Assembly (NCBI RefSeq): GCF_018129405.1
Contig: NZ_JAFCLP010000002.1
Coordinates: 186,001-250,000 of the forward strand
Length of the DNA stretch: 64,000 nucleotides
Reading direction: 5' to 3'
Origin: Bradyrhizobium iriomotense
GTDB taxonomy: Bacteria > Pseudomonadota > Alphaproteobacteria > Rhizobiales > Xanthobacteraceae
The notes under the pieces were generated by a model. It was not told the DNA's origin. It saw only the letters and a list, made by a program, of their open reading frames with translations, and did no database searches. The position numbers were made by a program, and so were the translations under genes. Position 1 is the first letter of the stretch, and each line of letters begins with the position of its first letter. This document shows positions 54,142 through 63,900 of the stretch, in pieces.

Positions 54142-54477
54142 GTCTGTTCCCCGAAAAGGATCCGTTGGAAGGGCCGTGAGTGGCCCCTTATAGACGAAGT
54201 CACTGCGTTGCGCCCGCGGAGTTCTGCGAACCAGCAAACAGCATCAGCTTATCTGCGGCGAAATGACGACCGAATGACATCATTGAGGTTGCACTGCGGC
54301 ATCGAATTTCACCCAAGCGTGAGGGACAGGACTCGGAATTGGGAGTAGCCTTTACGTTCAACTCGCGATCCCGTCCGGAATTCGCGTCTGGTTGGAATCG
54401 CGAAACTCAGAGAAGAGCGGCCGCTTGCGCCGTTTGCCGGCGCCGAGTGCGGCTGCCCGGCAAGGGAGCTAGCGACC
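54142..54477. other. Intergenic region, about 340 bases
   Basis: Between the divergent DUF3597 and DUF2189 genes. No gene, repeat or clear motif is seen; both promoters should lie here. Confidence 0.4.
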
Positions 54478-55386
54478 ATGGCGACACTCTACCAGGGCAA
54501 TGTACCCACGATGGCCCAGCCCGCAGACGCGGCTGGACCAGTGATCCGAACCATCCAACTGTCCGACCTGCACGAGGCGCTCCGGCGCGGCTGGGAGGAT
54601 TTCAAGGCAGTTCCGAGCCACGCCATCATCCTGTGCGTGATCTATCCGGTACTGGGCCTCGTGCTCGCCCGTGTGGTGATGGGCTATTCGGTGTTGCCGC
54701 TGCTGTTTCCGCTGGCCGCAGGCTTTGCCCTGATCGGCCCATTCGCAGCCCTCGGCCTCTACGAACTCTCCAGCCGACGCGAACGCTATGAGGAGGCCAG
54801 CGCCTGGGATGCCATGGAGGTGCTGCGCTCGCCTTCGTTCGGCGCAATGCTCGGCCTCGGCGCGTTGCTGCTCGCGCTGTTCGTGACCTGGGTTGCGACC
54901 GCGCAGGCGATCTATATTGCGGCGTTCGGCTATGAGGGCGTCACCGGGATCTCGGATTTCCTGACGCGCGTGCTGACGACCCAGCAAGGCTGGTGGCTGA
55001 TCGTGGTCGGCTGCGGCACCGGATTCCTGTTCGCGCTCGCCGCGCTCTGCATCAGCGTCGTGTCGTTCCCGCTCATGCTCGACCGCCATGCCGGCGCGTT
55101 CGAGGCCATGGTGACCTCGCTGCGCGTCGTCGCCAGGAACCCGGTGCCGATGGCGGCCTGGGGCCTGATCGTCGCAGTGCTGCTGGCACTTGGTACGATC
55201 CCGGCCTTCCTCGGTCTCGCCGTCGTGATCCCCCTGCTCGGCCACGCCACCTGGCATCTCTACCGCAAGGTGATCGTATCCGATCCCGGCGCGCGGCCCG
55301 TACCGCCTCCACCGCATCGTCCACGCAAACCGGCCGCGGATTTCCCGGCCAATCTCTTCCCTTGGCGGAATCGAACGGACGCTTAA
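54478..55386 (+). CDS. DUF2189 integral membrane protein
   Basis: A 302-residue inner-membrane protein. LSDLHEALRRGWEDFKAVPS near residue 30 is the DUF2189 entry, followed by six hydrophobic helices (HAIILCVIYPVLGLVLARVV, VLPLLFPLAAGFALIGPFAA, MLGLGALLLALFVTWVATAQ, WWLIVVGCGTGFLFALAALC, AAWGLIVAVLLALGTIPAFL and neighbour). Ends in a Pro-rich cytoplasmic tail. Function unknown. Confidence 0.88.
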   Translation: MATLYQGNVPTMAQPADAAGPVIRTIQLSDLHEALRRGWEDFKAVPSHAIILCVIYPVLGLVLARVVMGYSVLPLLFPLAAGFALIGPFAALGLYELSSRRERYEEASAWDAMEVLRSPSFGAMLGLGALLLALFVTWVATAQAIYIAAFGYEGVTGISDFLTRVLTTQQGWWLIVVGCGTGFLFALAALCISVVSFPLMLDRHAGAFEAMVTSLRVVARNPVPMAAWGLIVAVLLALGTIPAFLGLAVVIPLLGHATWHLYRKVIVSDPGARPVPPPPHRPRKPAADFPANLFPWRNRTDA

Positions 55387-55513
55387 CGATCTCGTGACAT
55401 CCGATCCTGCCCGGCTCCGGGCAGGATCGGCCTGTCATGCGCCTTGCTTTGGCCGCGGTTACAATCAAAATTGCACCGCCGGTCAGATCACTTCACGGAA
55501 TCCATTTCATCTG

Positions 55514-56338
55514 ATGACCCCGACGATTTCTCGTCTCGCTCTTGCAGCCCTCGCCCTCTCCGCGTCAATCCTGTCCGCCCAGCCAGCGCTTTCCGCTGTT
55601 GCTTGCGGCTCGGGCAATTTCGACGCCTGGCTTGCAGATTTCAAAACCGACGCCGCGGCCAAGGGTATTTCGCAGCAGGCCATCACCGCGGGGCTTGCCG
55701 GCGTGACGCTCGATCAGAGTGTGCTGAACCGCGACAAGTCGCAAAAGGTCTTCACCCAGACCTTTGAAGAGTTTTCCGGCCGCATGGTGCCGCCGCGCAT
55801 GACGCGCGGCTCCAACATGATGAAGCAATACGGCTCGGTGCTGTCGCGCATCGAGCAGACCTACGGCGTGCCGGGTGAGGTGCTGGTCGCGATCTGGGGT
55901 CTGGAGACCGATTTCGGCGTCAACACCGGCAAGTTCGCCACCATCCGCTCGCTGGCGACGCTTGCCTATGACTGCCGGCGCGCCGAGCAGTTTCGCGGCG
56001 AACTGATGGACGCGCTACGCATCGTCCAGCGCGGCGACCTCGCACCAGCCGACATGAAGGGCGCATGGGCCGGCGAGCTCGGCCAGACCCAGTTCATGCC
56101 CTCGTCCTGGATGAAATATGCCGTCGACTTCGACGGCAACGGCAAGCGCGATCTCCTGCACAACGCGCCCGACGTGCTCGCCTCCACCGCCAATTACCTC
56201 GCCGGCTACGGCTGGCAGAAGGGGAAGGATTGGCAGCCGGGCAGCCCGAACTTCGCGGTGCTGCAGCAGTGGAACAAGAGCGAGGTCTATTCCAAGACGG
56301 TGGCCTATTTCGCCGCCCAGCTCGCACGCGCTCCTTAA
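55514..56338 (+). CDS. Lytic murein transglycosylase (MltB-like)
   Basis: A 274-residue periplasmic enzyme. The signal peptide ends SAQPALSA. GNFDAWLADFKTDAAAKGIS starts the SLT_2/MltB domain; the catalytic Glu is in LVAIWGLETDFGVNTG, and GELGQTQFMPSSWMKYAVDF then DGNGKRDL (with a calcium-like DxNxxD) are typical. It cleaves peptidoglycan, leaving 1,6-anhydro-muropeptides. The C-terminal peptidoglycan-binding domain of longer members is absent. The ATG at 55514 gives a proper signal peptide. Confidence 0.9.
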   Translation: MTPTISRLALAALALSASILSAQPALSAVACGSGNFDAWLADFKTDAAAKGISQQAITAGLAGVTLDQSVLNRDKSQKVFTQTFEEFSGRMVPPRMTRGSNMMKQYGSVLSRIEQTYGVPGEVLVAIWGLETDFGVNTGKFATIRSLATLAYDCRRAEQFRGELMDALRIVQRGDLAPADMKGAWAGELGQTQFMPSSWMKYAVDFDGNGKRDLLHNAPDVLASTANYLAGYGWQKGKDWQPGSPNFAVLQQWNKSEVYSKTVAYFAAQLARAP

Positions 56339-56357
56339 AAACACACCCGACAAAACG

Positions 56358-56384
56358 CGTAGGGCCGACCGCAAGGCGATCGGC
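56358..56384. terminator. Terminator-like hairpin between convergent genes
   Basis: AGGGCCGA pairs with TCGGCCCT, with an 11-base loop and only a weak T-rich tail (CTCTCTT on the forward strand). It may end the transglycosylase gene. Confidence 0.45.
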
Positions 56385-56401
56385 CCTCTCTTGGGTCGCG
56401 T

Positions 56402-56665
56402 TTACTTGCCCATGGTGGCGTGCATCGCCTTGTTCAGATGCGCGCCGCAGGCACCCATTTTGCCGTTGAGCAGCGAGTCCTGCGCCGCCGCAATCTCCTT
56501 CTGCGCGACGAACTTGCTGTCGCCGTCAGCCATGTTCTCGATCGCGGTCTCCGTCTTCTCCAGACTGGCCCCGCTGCAGCCGCCCGTGGCGTGCTTGGCG
56601 GCCTGAGCCGGCGCAACGGCGAATGCGACGGCGGCGAATGCGATAACCCCGAGTAACTTCGTCAT
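56402..56665 (-). CDS. Small secreted helical protein
   Basis: An 87-residue product with signal peptide LLGVIAFAAVAFAVAPAQA. The mature part is about 65 residues and helical (LEKTETAIENMADGDSKFVA, AQKEIAAAQDSLLNGKMG) with two Cys (GGCSGA, GACGAH) likely bonded. No known family. The start ATG 56665 is preferred; a longer upstream frame lacks a ribosome site. Reverse strand, at the edge of a large intergenic region. Confidence 0.62.
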   Translation of the reverse strand: MTKLLGVIAFAAVAFAVAPAQAAKHATGGCSGASLEKTETAIENMADGDSKFVAQKEIAAAQDSLLNGKMGACGAHLNKAMHATMGK

Positions 56666-57323
56666 GATGTTACTTTCCTTCTCTTGTTCTTGGGCCAGAA
56701 CCAGCGACATTGCCGGAATCTGCGACATGACTTTCCTCCGGTTGCGGCAACTTGCCGCAATAAATTCCCCGCGAGAATTGCGTGATGTTGCGCGCCGCGC
56801 AGAGCCGCATGCGGAAATTCTGATTTTCATTACAACTTGGTAATGAGCTGACGCACGCTTGGCGTGTGCGCGCCGCATCAACGAGGGCGGTCAGCCCCAG
56901 GACCGATCGCGAACGATTGCATCCAGGCTCCCTTGGGAGCGCGGCAGTACGCGTCCAATATTTGAATATAAATTCATTTTTTTCGCCAGCGCGATTCATG
57001 CGAATCACGCATGAGAGACTTGGGCTTACAAGCTGACCCATCGTGTTGCGGATCACGGGAACGCAACTTATTTCAACCCTCATCGGAACCGCATTGTCTG
57101 CCATAAGCCCGTGATTTCACGGTAATTTATTGTAGCCAGCGGTCACTTTCGCCCAGCACTTGGGCGGGAGTGCCAAGAGGTTAATCGCCCCTTACCGACG
57201 CTATGCGCTCATCGCTTAGCTGCATCGCAACATCGGAACTTTCGCACTGCACCACTCTCACCTATATTCATTTCAACGATGACGCCTTAGGCAAAGGCTG
57301 AATCGAACTACAGGAGACTACCA
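56666..57323. other. Large intergenic region, about 660 bases
   Basis: No supported gene. It is AT-rich around 56960-56985 (AATATTTGAATATAAATTCA), with palindromes GCTCCC/GGGAGC near 56929, CATGCG-N5-CGCATG at 56997-57013 and CGCCCAG..TTGGGCG at 57150-57166. The length and AT content suggest complex regulation or a small RNA, particularly for the DUF1127 gene downstream. Confidence 0.45.
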
Positions 57324-57476
57324 ATGCTGCTCTCGCTCATCCGCATGATCCAGGCTTTCCGGGATTATCAGCGCAATGTTGCCGAGCTGTCCCAGCTCAG
57401 CGATCGCGAACTGGCCGACATCGGCCTCGATCGCTCGGACATCCCGCGCGTCGCCGCCGGCCAGTATCAGGGCTGA
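57324..57476 (+). CDS. DUF1127-family small protein
   Basis: A 50-residue Arg-rich protein: MLLSLIRMIQAFRDYQRNVA, then ELSQLSDRELADIGLDRSDI, the DUF1127 signature, ending in GQYQG. AGGAGA lies just before the ATG. DUF1127 proteins in alphaproteobacteria bind RNA and affect carbon and phosphate metabolism and stress; the long upstream region hints at tight regulation. Followed by a small terminator-like hairpin. Confidence 0.85.
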   Translation: MLLSLIRMIQAFRDYQRNVAELSQLSDRELADIGLDRSDIPRVAAGQYQG

Positions 57477-57510
57477 TATCGTTCAGCCCTTCACCGGAAC
57501 GGACCGATAG

Positions 57511-57538
57511 CGCCCGCCTCGTGCGGGCGTTGTCGTTT
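57511..57538 (+). terminator. Intrinsic terminator after DUF1127 gene
   Basis: CGCCCGC / GCGGGCG stem, loop CTCGT, followed by TTGTCGTTT, a moderate T tail. Confidence 0.6.
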
Positions 57539-57603
57539 CCGGAGGCAGAAAACTCGATCTCGGCGATTCCACTCTTCGCCGAAAAGCGCTACCTGTCCGC
57601 CCC

Positions 57604-59031
57604 ATGACAGGATCCCATTCCAATAGTGTGCACGTGATCGGCGCTGGCCTTGCCGGCTCCGAGGCCGCCTGGCAGATCGCCAAATCAGGCGTGCCCGTGG
57701 TGCTGCACGAGATGCGGCCGGACCGCATGACCGAGGCGCACCGCACCGACGGGCTCGCCGAGCTCGTCTGCTCCAACTCGTTCCGCTCGGACGACGCGGC
57801 CAACAACGCCGTCGGCCTGCTGCATGCGGAGATGCGCCGCCTCGACTCGCTGATCATGCGCGCGGCCGATGCCAACCAGGTGCCCGCCGGCGGCGCCCTT
57901 GCGGTCGACCGCGAAGGCTTCTCCGCGGCCGTCACCAAGGCTCTCAACGATCATCTGCTGATCGAGATCGCCCGCGGCGAGGTTGCAGGCCTGCCGCCGG
58001 CGGACTGGAGCAACGTCATCGTCGCGACCGGCCCCCTCACCTCCGCTCCGCTGGCCGACGCCATCCGCCAGCTGACCGACGAGAGCGCACTCGCCTTCTT
58101 CGATGCGATCGCGCCGATCGTGCACCGCGAATCCATCGACATGTCGGTGGCCTGGTTCCAGTCGCGCTACGACAAGGTCGGCCCCGGTGGCAACGGCGCC
58201 GACTACATCAACTGTCCCATGACCAAGGAGCAGTATGACGGCTTCGTCGCCGCGCTGATCGCCGGCGAGAAGACCGAGTTCAAGGAATGGGAGACCAACA
58301 CGCCCTATTTCGACGGCTGCCTGCCGATCGAGGTGATGGCGGAGCGCGGCCCCGAGACGCTGCGCCACGGCCCGATGAAGCCGGTCGGCCTCACCAATCC
58401 GCACGATCCCGCGACGAAGGCCTACGCCATCGTCCAGCTGCGCCAGGACAACAAGCTCGGCACGCTCTACAACATCGTCGGCTTCCAGACGAAGCTGAAG
58501 TACGGCGAACAGCAGCGCATCTTCCGCACAATTCCCGGGCTGGAGAAGGCCGAATTCGCCCGCCTCGGCGGCCTGCATCGCAACACCTTCCTCAACTCAC
58601 CCAAGCTGCTCGACGGCCAATTGCGCCTGCGTGCGCAGCCGCGACTGCGCTTCGCCGGCCAGATGACGGGCTGCGAGGGCTACGTGGAATCCGCCAGCGT
58701 CGGCCTGATCGCCGGCCTCTATGCAGCCGCGGATGCACGCGGCGAGACGCTCGAGAGCCCGCCGGGCACGACCGCGCTCGGATCGCTGCTCGGCCACATC
58801 ACCGGCGGCCACATCGAGACCATCGAGCCGGGCACGCGCTCGTTCCAGCCGATGAACATCAATTTCGGCCTATTCCCGCCACTGGCGAGCGTACCGACGA
58901 GGAAGCCCGACGGCACGCGCCTGCGCAGCAACGAGAAGACCGTAGCCAAGAAGCAGGCGATGAGCGCGCGGGCGCTCGCCGATCTCGATCGCTGGATCGC
59001 CGATCACCTGCGCATAGCCGCTGCTGCGTGA
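57604..59031 (+). CDS. trmFO: Methylenetetrahydrofolate-tRNA-(uracil-5-)-methyltransferase
   Basis: A 475-residue flavoenzyme that methylates U54 of tRNA using methylenetetrahydrofolate and FAD, in place of the SAM-dependent TrmA. The N-terminal FAD fold is [59 protein letters not shown] and [20 protein letters not shown] are all typical. The length matches the family. It precedes the kinase-like gene by seven bases on the same strand, so the two are probably cotranscribed. Confidence 0.95.
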   Translation: MTGSHSNSVHVIGAGLAGSEAAWQIAKSGVPVVLHEMRPDRMTEAHRTDGLAELVCSNSFRSDDAANNAVGLLHAEMRRLDSLIMRAADANQVPAGGALAVDREGFSAAVTKALNDHLLIEIARGEVAGLPPADWSNVIVATGPLTSAPLADAIRQLTDESALAFFDAIAPIVHRESIDMSVAWFQSRYDKVGPGGNGADYINCPMTKEQYDGFVAALIAGEKTEFKEWETNTPYFDGCLPIEVMAERGPETLRHGPMKPVGLTNPHDPATKAYAIVQLRQDNKLGTLYNIVGFQTKLKYGEQQRIFRTIPGLEKAEFARLGGLHRNTFLNSPKLLDGQLRLRAQPRLRFAGQMTGCEGYVESASVGLIAGLYAAADARGETLESPPGTTALGSLLGHITGGHIETIEPGTRSFQPMNINFGLFPPLASVPTRKPDGTRLRSNEKTVAKKQAMSARALADLDRWIADHLRIAAAA

Positions 59032-59038
59032 GTTTTAG

Positions 59039-60133
59039 ATGAGCCTCCCCAAAGACGACGCCGCAGAGCTCTCGGCGCGCTGGACCGAGGGCGTGCTGCT
59101 GAAGCGCGACGTGTTCTCGACCGTCGAGCGCGGCCGCTTCCGCGGTGACAATTGCGAGGTCGACGCGGTGCTGCGCCGGCTGGACGAGGTGCCGTGGTGG
59201 TCGTTCCTGCTGGCGCGGCATCTGTTCGCGCGCGAGAAGCATGCACTCGCGCTCGCAAAGGGTCTGAACGTCGGTCCCGAGCTGCTCTGGGCCGGACGCC
59301 GCGCTTTGGTGCGCGGCTTCGTCGACGGCGTCGCACTGCATCTGGCAAAGCCGCATGGCGACCTCGCCTATTTCCGCTCGGCCAAGGCGGCGTTGCGGCG
59401 GCTGCGACGCGCCGGCATCTGCCACAACGATCTCGCCAAGGAGCAGAACTGGCTGGTCGGCCGCGACGGCCGCGCCTATGTGACCGACTTCCAGCTCGCC
59501 GCATGCTTTGCGCGCCGTGGCCGGCTCTATCGCATTCTTGCCTATGAAGACCTCCGCCACCTGCTCAAGCACAAGCGCTCCTACGCGCCGGAAGCGCTGA
59601 CGCCGCGCGAGCGAAAAATCCTGGCGAAGAAGTCCTTTGCTGCGAGCCTGTGGCTTGTCACGGGCAAGAAGGTCTACCGTGCCATCACGCGCGGCCTGTT
59701 CAATTTCACCGACCGCGAGGGCGGCGGCCGCCGGCTCGTCAACGACGCGCCGGTGCTGGCCGAGTTGATCCGCAAGAATCCGGCCGTGCGCGACACCGCC
59801 ATCGTCGCCTTTGCCGATCGGCGCACCGGCGTCGGTCTCTATGCCTTCGTCGAGGCGGATCAGGCCACGCTCGAAGGCCAGCTCCGGAGCGAGCTTTCGG
59901 CGGCCAAGGGTCCCAAGCCGCCGGAGCACATCCAGGTGGTGCACGCGCTGCCGCGTGACAACAGCGGCAAGCCACGCACCGAGATCCTGCAATTGGTCGC
60001 CATGAACCAGCTCGACCTGATCGAGCCGATGATGAAGAACGACCAGGACCGCGCCTTCCTCAAGGACATCCTGGAGCAGCGCAAGAACCTGCGCGACCGC
60101 TTCAATTTCGAGGCGGACCTGCCGGCCGGCTAG
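59039..60133 (+). CDS. Kinase-like protein fused to an ANL C-terminal subdomain
   Basis: A 364-residue protein. Residues about 20-230 resemble a protein or lipopolysaccharide-type kinase: ICHNDLAKEQNWLV (HxDxxxxN, Asp131 and Asn137), AYVTDFQLAA (a DFG-like DFQ at 150-152), but a glycine-rich ATP loop is not obvious. Residues about 240-325 resemble the C-terminal subdomain of acyl-CoA ligases: VRDTAIVAFADRRTGVGLYA, then HALPRDNSGKPRTEIL, where Lys311 is the A10 lysine. The large N-terminal adenylation domain is absent. It follows trmFO by seven bases. Function unknown; both activities remain to be shown. Confidence 0.78.
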   Translation: MSLPKDDAAELSARWTEGVLLKRDVFSTVERGRFRGDNCEVDAVLRRLDEVPWWSFLLARHLFAREKHALALAKGLNVGPELLWAGRRALVRGFVDGVALHLAKPHGDLAYFRSAKAALRRLRRAGICHNDLAKEQNWLVGRDGRAYVTDFQLAACFARRGRLYRILAYEDLRHLLKHKRSYAPEALTPRERKILAKKSFAASLWLVTGKKVYRAITRGLFNFTDREGGGRRLVNDAPVLAELIRKNPAVRDTAIVAFADRRTGVGLYAFVEADQATLEGQLRSELSAAKGPKPPEHIQVVHALPRDNSGKPRTEILQLVAMNQLDLIEPMMKNDQDRAFLKDILEQRKNLRDRFNFEADLPAG

Positions 60134-60228
60134 TCTGATGGCCCGTGCCTTGAAGCGTCCACATTGGCGATAGAGAAGCGGTCGGGCAATTGGGACTTGG
60201 CGGGGTCATGGGCACTCGGGGGACGACG

Positions 60229-60795
60229 ATGCAGCGTGCGGTTGGCGGCCTGATCGCCGGCGTTGTGCTGCTTGCGGCCGCCCCCGCAATGGCCGAATCC
60301 CCGGCCGAGCTGATCTCGAGCTTCCGTCTCAAGCACGGTGAAGTCCGCGTCGTCCGCGATGCCACGCTCGACCGCATCGCCATGGACCAGGCCCGCGCGA
60401 TGGCGGCGAAGGACGATCTCAGCCACGACGCGCTCGGCCCGTTCAACCGCCGCGTCGCCCCGGCCGGCGCAGGTCGCGCCGCCGAGAACATCGCCTATGG
60501 CTACGACAATTTCGAGAAGACGCTCGGACAGTGGATCGACTCCTCCGGGCACCGCAAGAACCTCTTGCTGCATAACGCCTCCCGCGTCGGTATCGCGAGC
60601 GCCAGGAATACCAGCGGCAAGCGCACCTATTGGGCGATGGTCATTGCCGGCGACTACGAGCCCAAGGGCAAAGGCAAAGGTAAAGGCAAGAAGAACGACG
60701 GGGAGCCGCTGGTTGCCGTGAAGCGCGAGGCGGCGCCGGCCAGCAAGCCGAAACCGAGCAACTGCCACATCAAGCTGCTCAGCCTCTGCATCTGA
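60229..60795 (+). CDS. Secreted CAP-domain (SCP-like) protein
   Basis: A 188-residue product. Signal peptide MQRAVGGLIAGVVLLAAAPA; a CAP/SCP domain follows, with ELISSFRLKHGEVRVVRDAT, LSHDALGPFNRRVAPAGAG, RAAENIAYGYDNFEKTLGQW and WIDSSGHRKNLLLHNASRVG (the typical AENIAxG...WxxSxGHRxNLL pattern). A Lys/Gly repeat (KGKGKGKGKK) and basic tail end it. CAP proteins are often secreted and may bind lipids or act on the cell wall. The start at 60229 has GGGGGA six bases upstream; 60208 is in frame. Confidence 0.88.
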   Translation: MQRAVGGLIAGVVLLAAAPAMAESPAELISSFRLKHGEVRVVRDATLDRIAMDQARAMAAKDDLSHDALGPFNRRVAPAGAGRAAENIAYGYDNFEKTLGQWIDSSGHRKNLLLHNASRVGIASARNTSGKRTYWAMVIAGDYEPKGKGKGKGKKNDGEPLVAVKREAAPASKPKPSNCHIKLLSLCI

Positions 60796-60995
60796 GGCGG
60801 GCTCCGCGCCCGCGTACCGTCTTGATTGCCGGCATTCCAGCAGGCCCGCCCTGCAATCGCCGGGGAGACGTGCAGAGCCTGTCGGCGCAACTTGCGATAA
60901 GGCTGGCCGAACGCGTTCCGAAGTGAAATAATCCAGTCGAAACTGCCGCATATTTTGGCCCAATGCTATAACGCATTCGGCGATATGGATTTCCG

Positions 60996-63900
60996 ATGCC
61001 CGCGCTCTCCCAGGACGTGGTGGCAGATTTGAAGCAGGAGAACGCCCGGCTATTGGCCGAGTTGCGCGCCGCGCACGATCGGGAGAACGCAACCGCCGAC
61101 GTCCTGAAAGTGATCGCGACGTCATCCTCCGACGTGCAGCCGGTGTTCGACGCAATCGCCACCAGCGCCAACCGGTTGATCGGGGGCTTTTCCACCGCAG
61201 TATTCCGTTTCGTCGACGGAATTGCGCACCTTGCCGCGTTCACCCGCACCAATGCTGTCGCAGATGCACATTTAACGCAGATGTTTCCGCGGCCCATTGC
61301 GGACTTTCCAAGCTTTCAACTCGCTTCGTTCGGAAAGGTTGTCCCCGTCCCCGACACCGAGGCCACCTCCGAACTGCAGATCCGAGACGTCGCCCGATTG
61401 CGCGGTTTCCGCGCGATGCTGTTCGCCCCTATCATGAAGGGCGGAACTGCAATCGGCATGATCAGCGTCACGCGTCCCCAGCCGGGCAACTTTGCCGAGC
61501 ACGACAAGCAACTGCTGCGGATCTTTGCGGAGCAGGCTGTCATCGCCATAGACAATGCGAAGCTGTTCAGCGAAGTCCAGCAGCGCACAAACGACTTGAC
61601 TGAATCGCTTCAGCAGCAGACCGCGGTCGGAGACGTTCTCAAAACGATCAGCCGCTCGACCTTCGATCTGCAGCCGGTGCTCGATACGCTCGTTCAGACC
61701 GCAGCGCGCTTGTGCAACGCCGAGATGGCTTTCATCATGCGGCGCGAAGGCGATCTCTACCGCGCCGGAGCAGCGGTCGGTTACAGCGCAGAGTATATCG
61801 AGTTCATCAAGGACCACCCCATCGCCCCCGGGCGCGGCACGATCACGGGGCGGGCGGTGATGGAAAAGCGTCCGGTCCAGATCTTCGATGTCGCCTCCGA
61901 CCCGGAATATACGCTGCAGGAGGCGACGAGCCTCGGCGGCCAGCATACAGCGCTTTGTGTACCGCTGCTGCGCCAGAACGAGCCGATCGGGACCATTGTG
62001 CTCGCGCGCCAACGCACGGAGCTCTTCACCGAGAAGCAAATCGAGCTCGTCACCACCTTCGCCGACCAAGCCGTCATCGCGATCGAAAACGTGCGCCTGT
62101 TTGATGAGCTTCGGCAACGGACCAATGACCTGAGCGAGTCATTGCAGCAGCAGACGGCGACTGCAGACGTGCTGAAGGTCATCAGCCGTTCCGCCTTCGA
62201 CCTTCAGAAGGTGCTCGATACGCTGACGGAATCCGCAGCGCGCCTATGTAATGCGGATATGGCCGCGATTGCGCGCAAGGACGAGCGCGGTTTCTATCAT
62301 GCCACCGGCTACAATTTTCGCGTGAATTGGGTCAAGGTCGCCGACGTTCACCGGCTTCAGCCCGGCAGAGACAGTTTGATCGGCCGGGTTCTCCTCGAAC
62401 AGCGGTCCGTTCAAATCCTCGATGTGCTGGCTGATCCCGAATATGCCTACCTGGACATGCAGAAGGCCGCAGGCTATCGCACGCTGCTCGGCGTGCCGAT
62501 GATGCGCGAAGGCGAACCGATCGGCGTGCTGTTCCTGGGTCACACGACGGTTCAATCGTTTTCCGAGAAACAGGTCGAGCTGGTTTCGACGTTTGCCGAT
62601 CAGGCGGTGATTGCCATCGAGAACGTGCGTCTTTTCGAGGAAGTGCAAACTACGAGCCGTGACTTGCAGGACGCACTGACATACCAAACCGGCAGCGCCA
62701 GTATTCTGAAGGTCATCGCGTCCTCCCCGACCGAGATCGATCCGGTCTTGAATGCGATTGTCGAAAGCGCCTGCGAGCTCTGCGAAAGCTCCGATGCGGT
62801 ACTTCGCCTGAGAAGGGACGACCATCTTCAACTGGTTGCACATCACGGTCCGATAGTGCCCTCCCGCGCAACGTGGCCCATCAATCGCAAATGGACAGCC
62901 GGCCGCTCGATTCTCGACCGGTCTCCGGTCCAGGTGGGGGACATCACCTCGCCGGAGGGCGATGAATTTCCTGATGGACGAGAACTCAGGCGCGATGACG
63001 GCGTGCGGACCATCCTCAGTGTACCACTTTTGCGCGAAGGCGAAGGAATTGGCGCCATCACCCTTCGACGCACCGAGGTCAATCCGTTCAACGCCAAGCA
63101 GATTGCTCTGCTTCAGACCTTCGCCGATCAGGCCGTCATTGCGATCGGCAATGTCCGACTGTTCGAAGAGGTCCGAGAGCGCACGCGCGAACTTACGGAA
63201 TCCCTCGAGCAGCAGACCGCGACAGCGGAAGTTTTGGCGACGATCAGCTCGTCCGCCGGCGAGTTGGAGCCGGTCTTCGACAAGATGCTGGAGAACGCGA
63301 CCCGCGTCTGCGGAGCCCGATTTGGCACCATGAATCTCTACGAGGAAGGCGGCTTCCGCACGGTTGCACTCTACAACGCGCCGCAGGCCTATGTTGATAC
63401 CCGCTTGTACCAGCGCATTCGCCCACATCCCGGCAGCGGTCTCGGCACTGTGGAGAAGACTCATCAGCCCGTCCACATCGAGGACATCCGGACCCAGCCG
63501 CCTTACATTGAAGGCAATCCCAACGTCCGCGCGCTCGCCGACCTTGCCGGAGCAAGAACCCTTGTCATCGTGCCCATGCTTAGGGAAGACGAGCTTATCG
63601 GGACGATCACGATCTTCCGCCAGGAAGTGAAGCCATTCACTTCGAAGCAGATCGCGTTGGTTGCCAATTTCGCGAATCAGGCCGTCATCGCGATCGAGAA
63701 CGCTCGTCTGTTGAATGAACTGCGCAAGCGCACAAAAGAGCTCTCGCAGTCTCTCGAAGAGCTGCGCGCGACACAGGATCGACTGATCCAGACCGAAAAG
63801 CTCGCCTCACTTGGCCAGCTAACCGCAGGCATCGCCCATGAAATCAAGAACCCGCTCAATTTCGTCAACAATTTCTCATCGCTCTCATCGGAATTGATCG

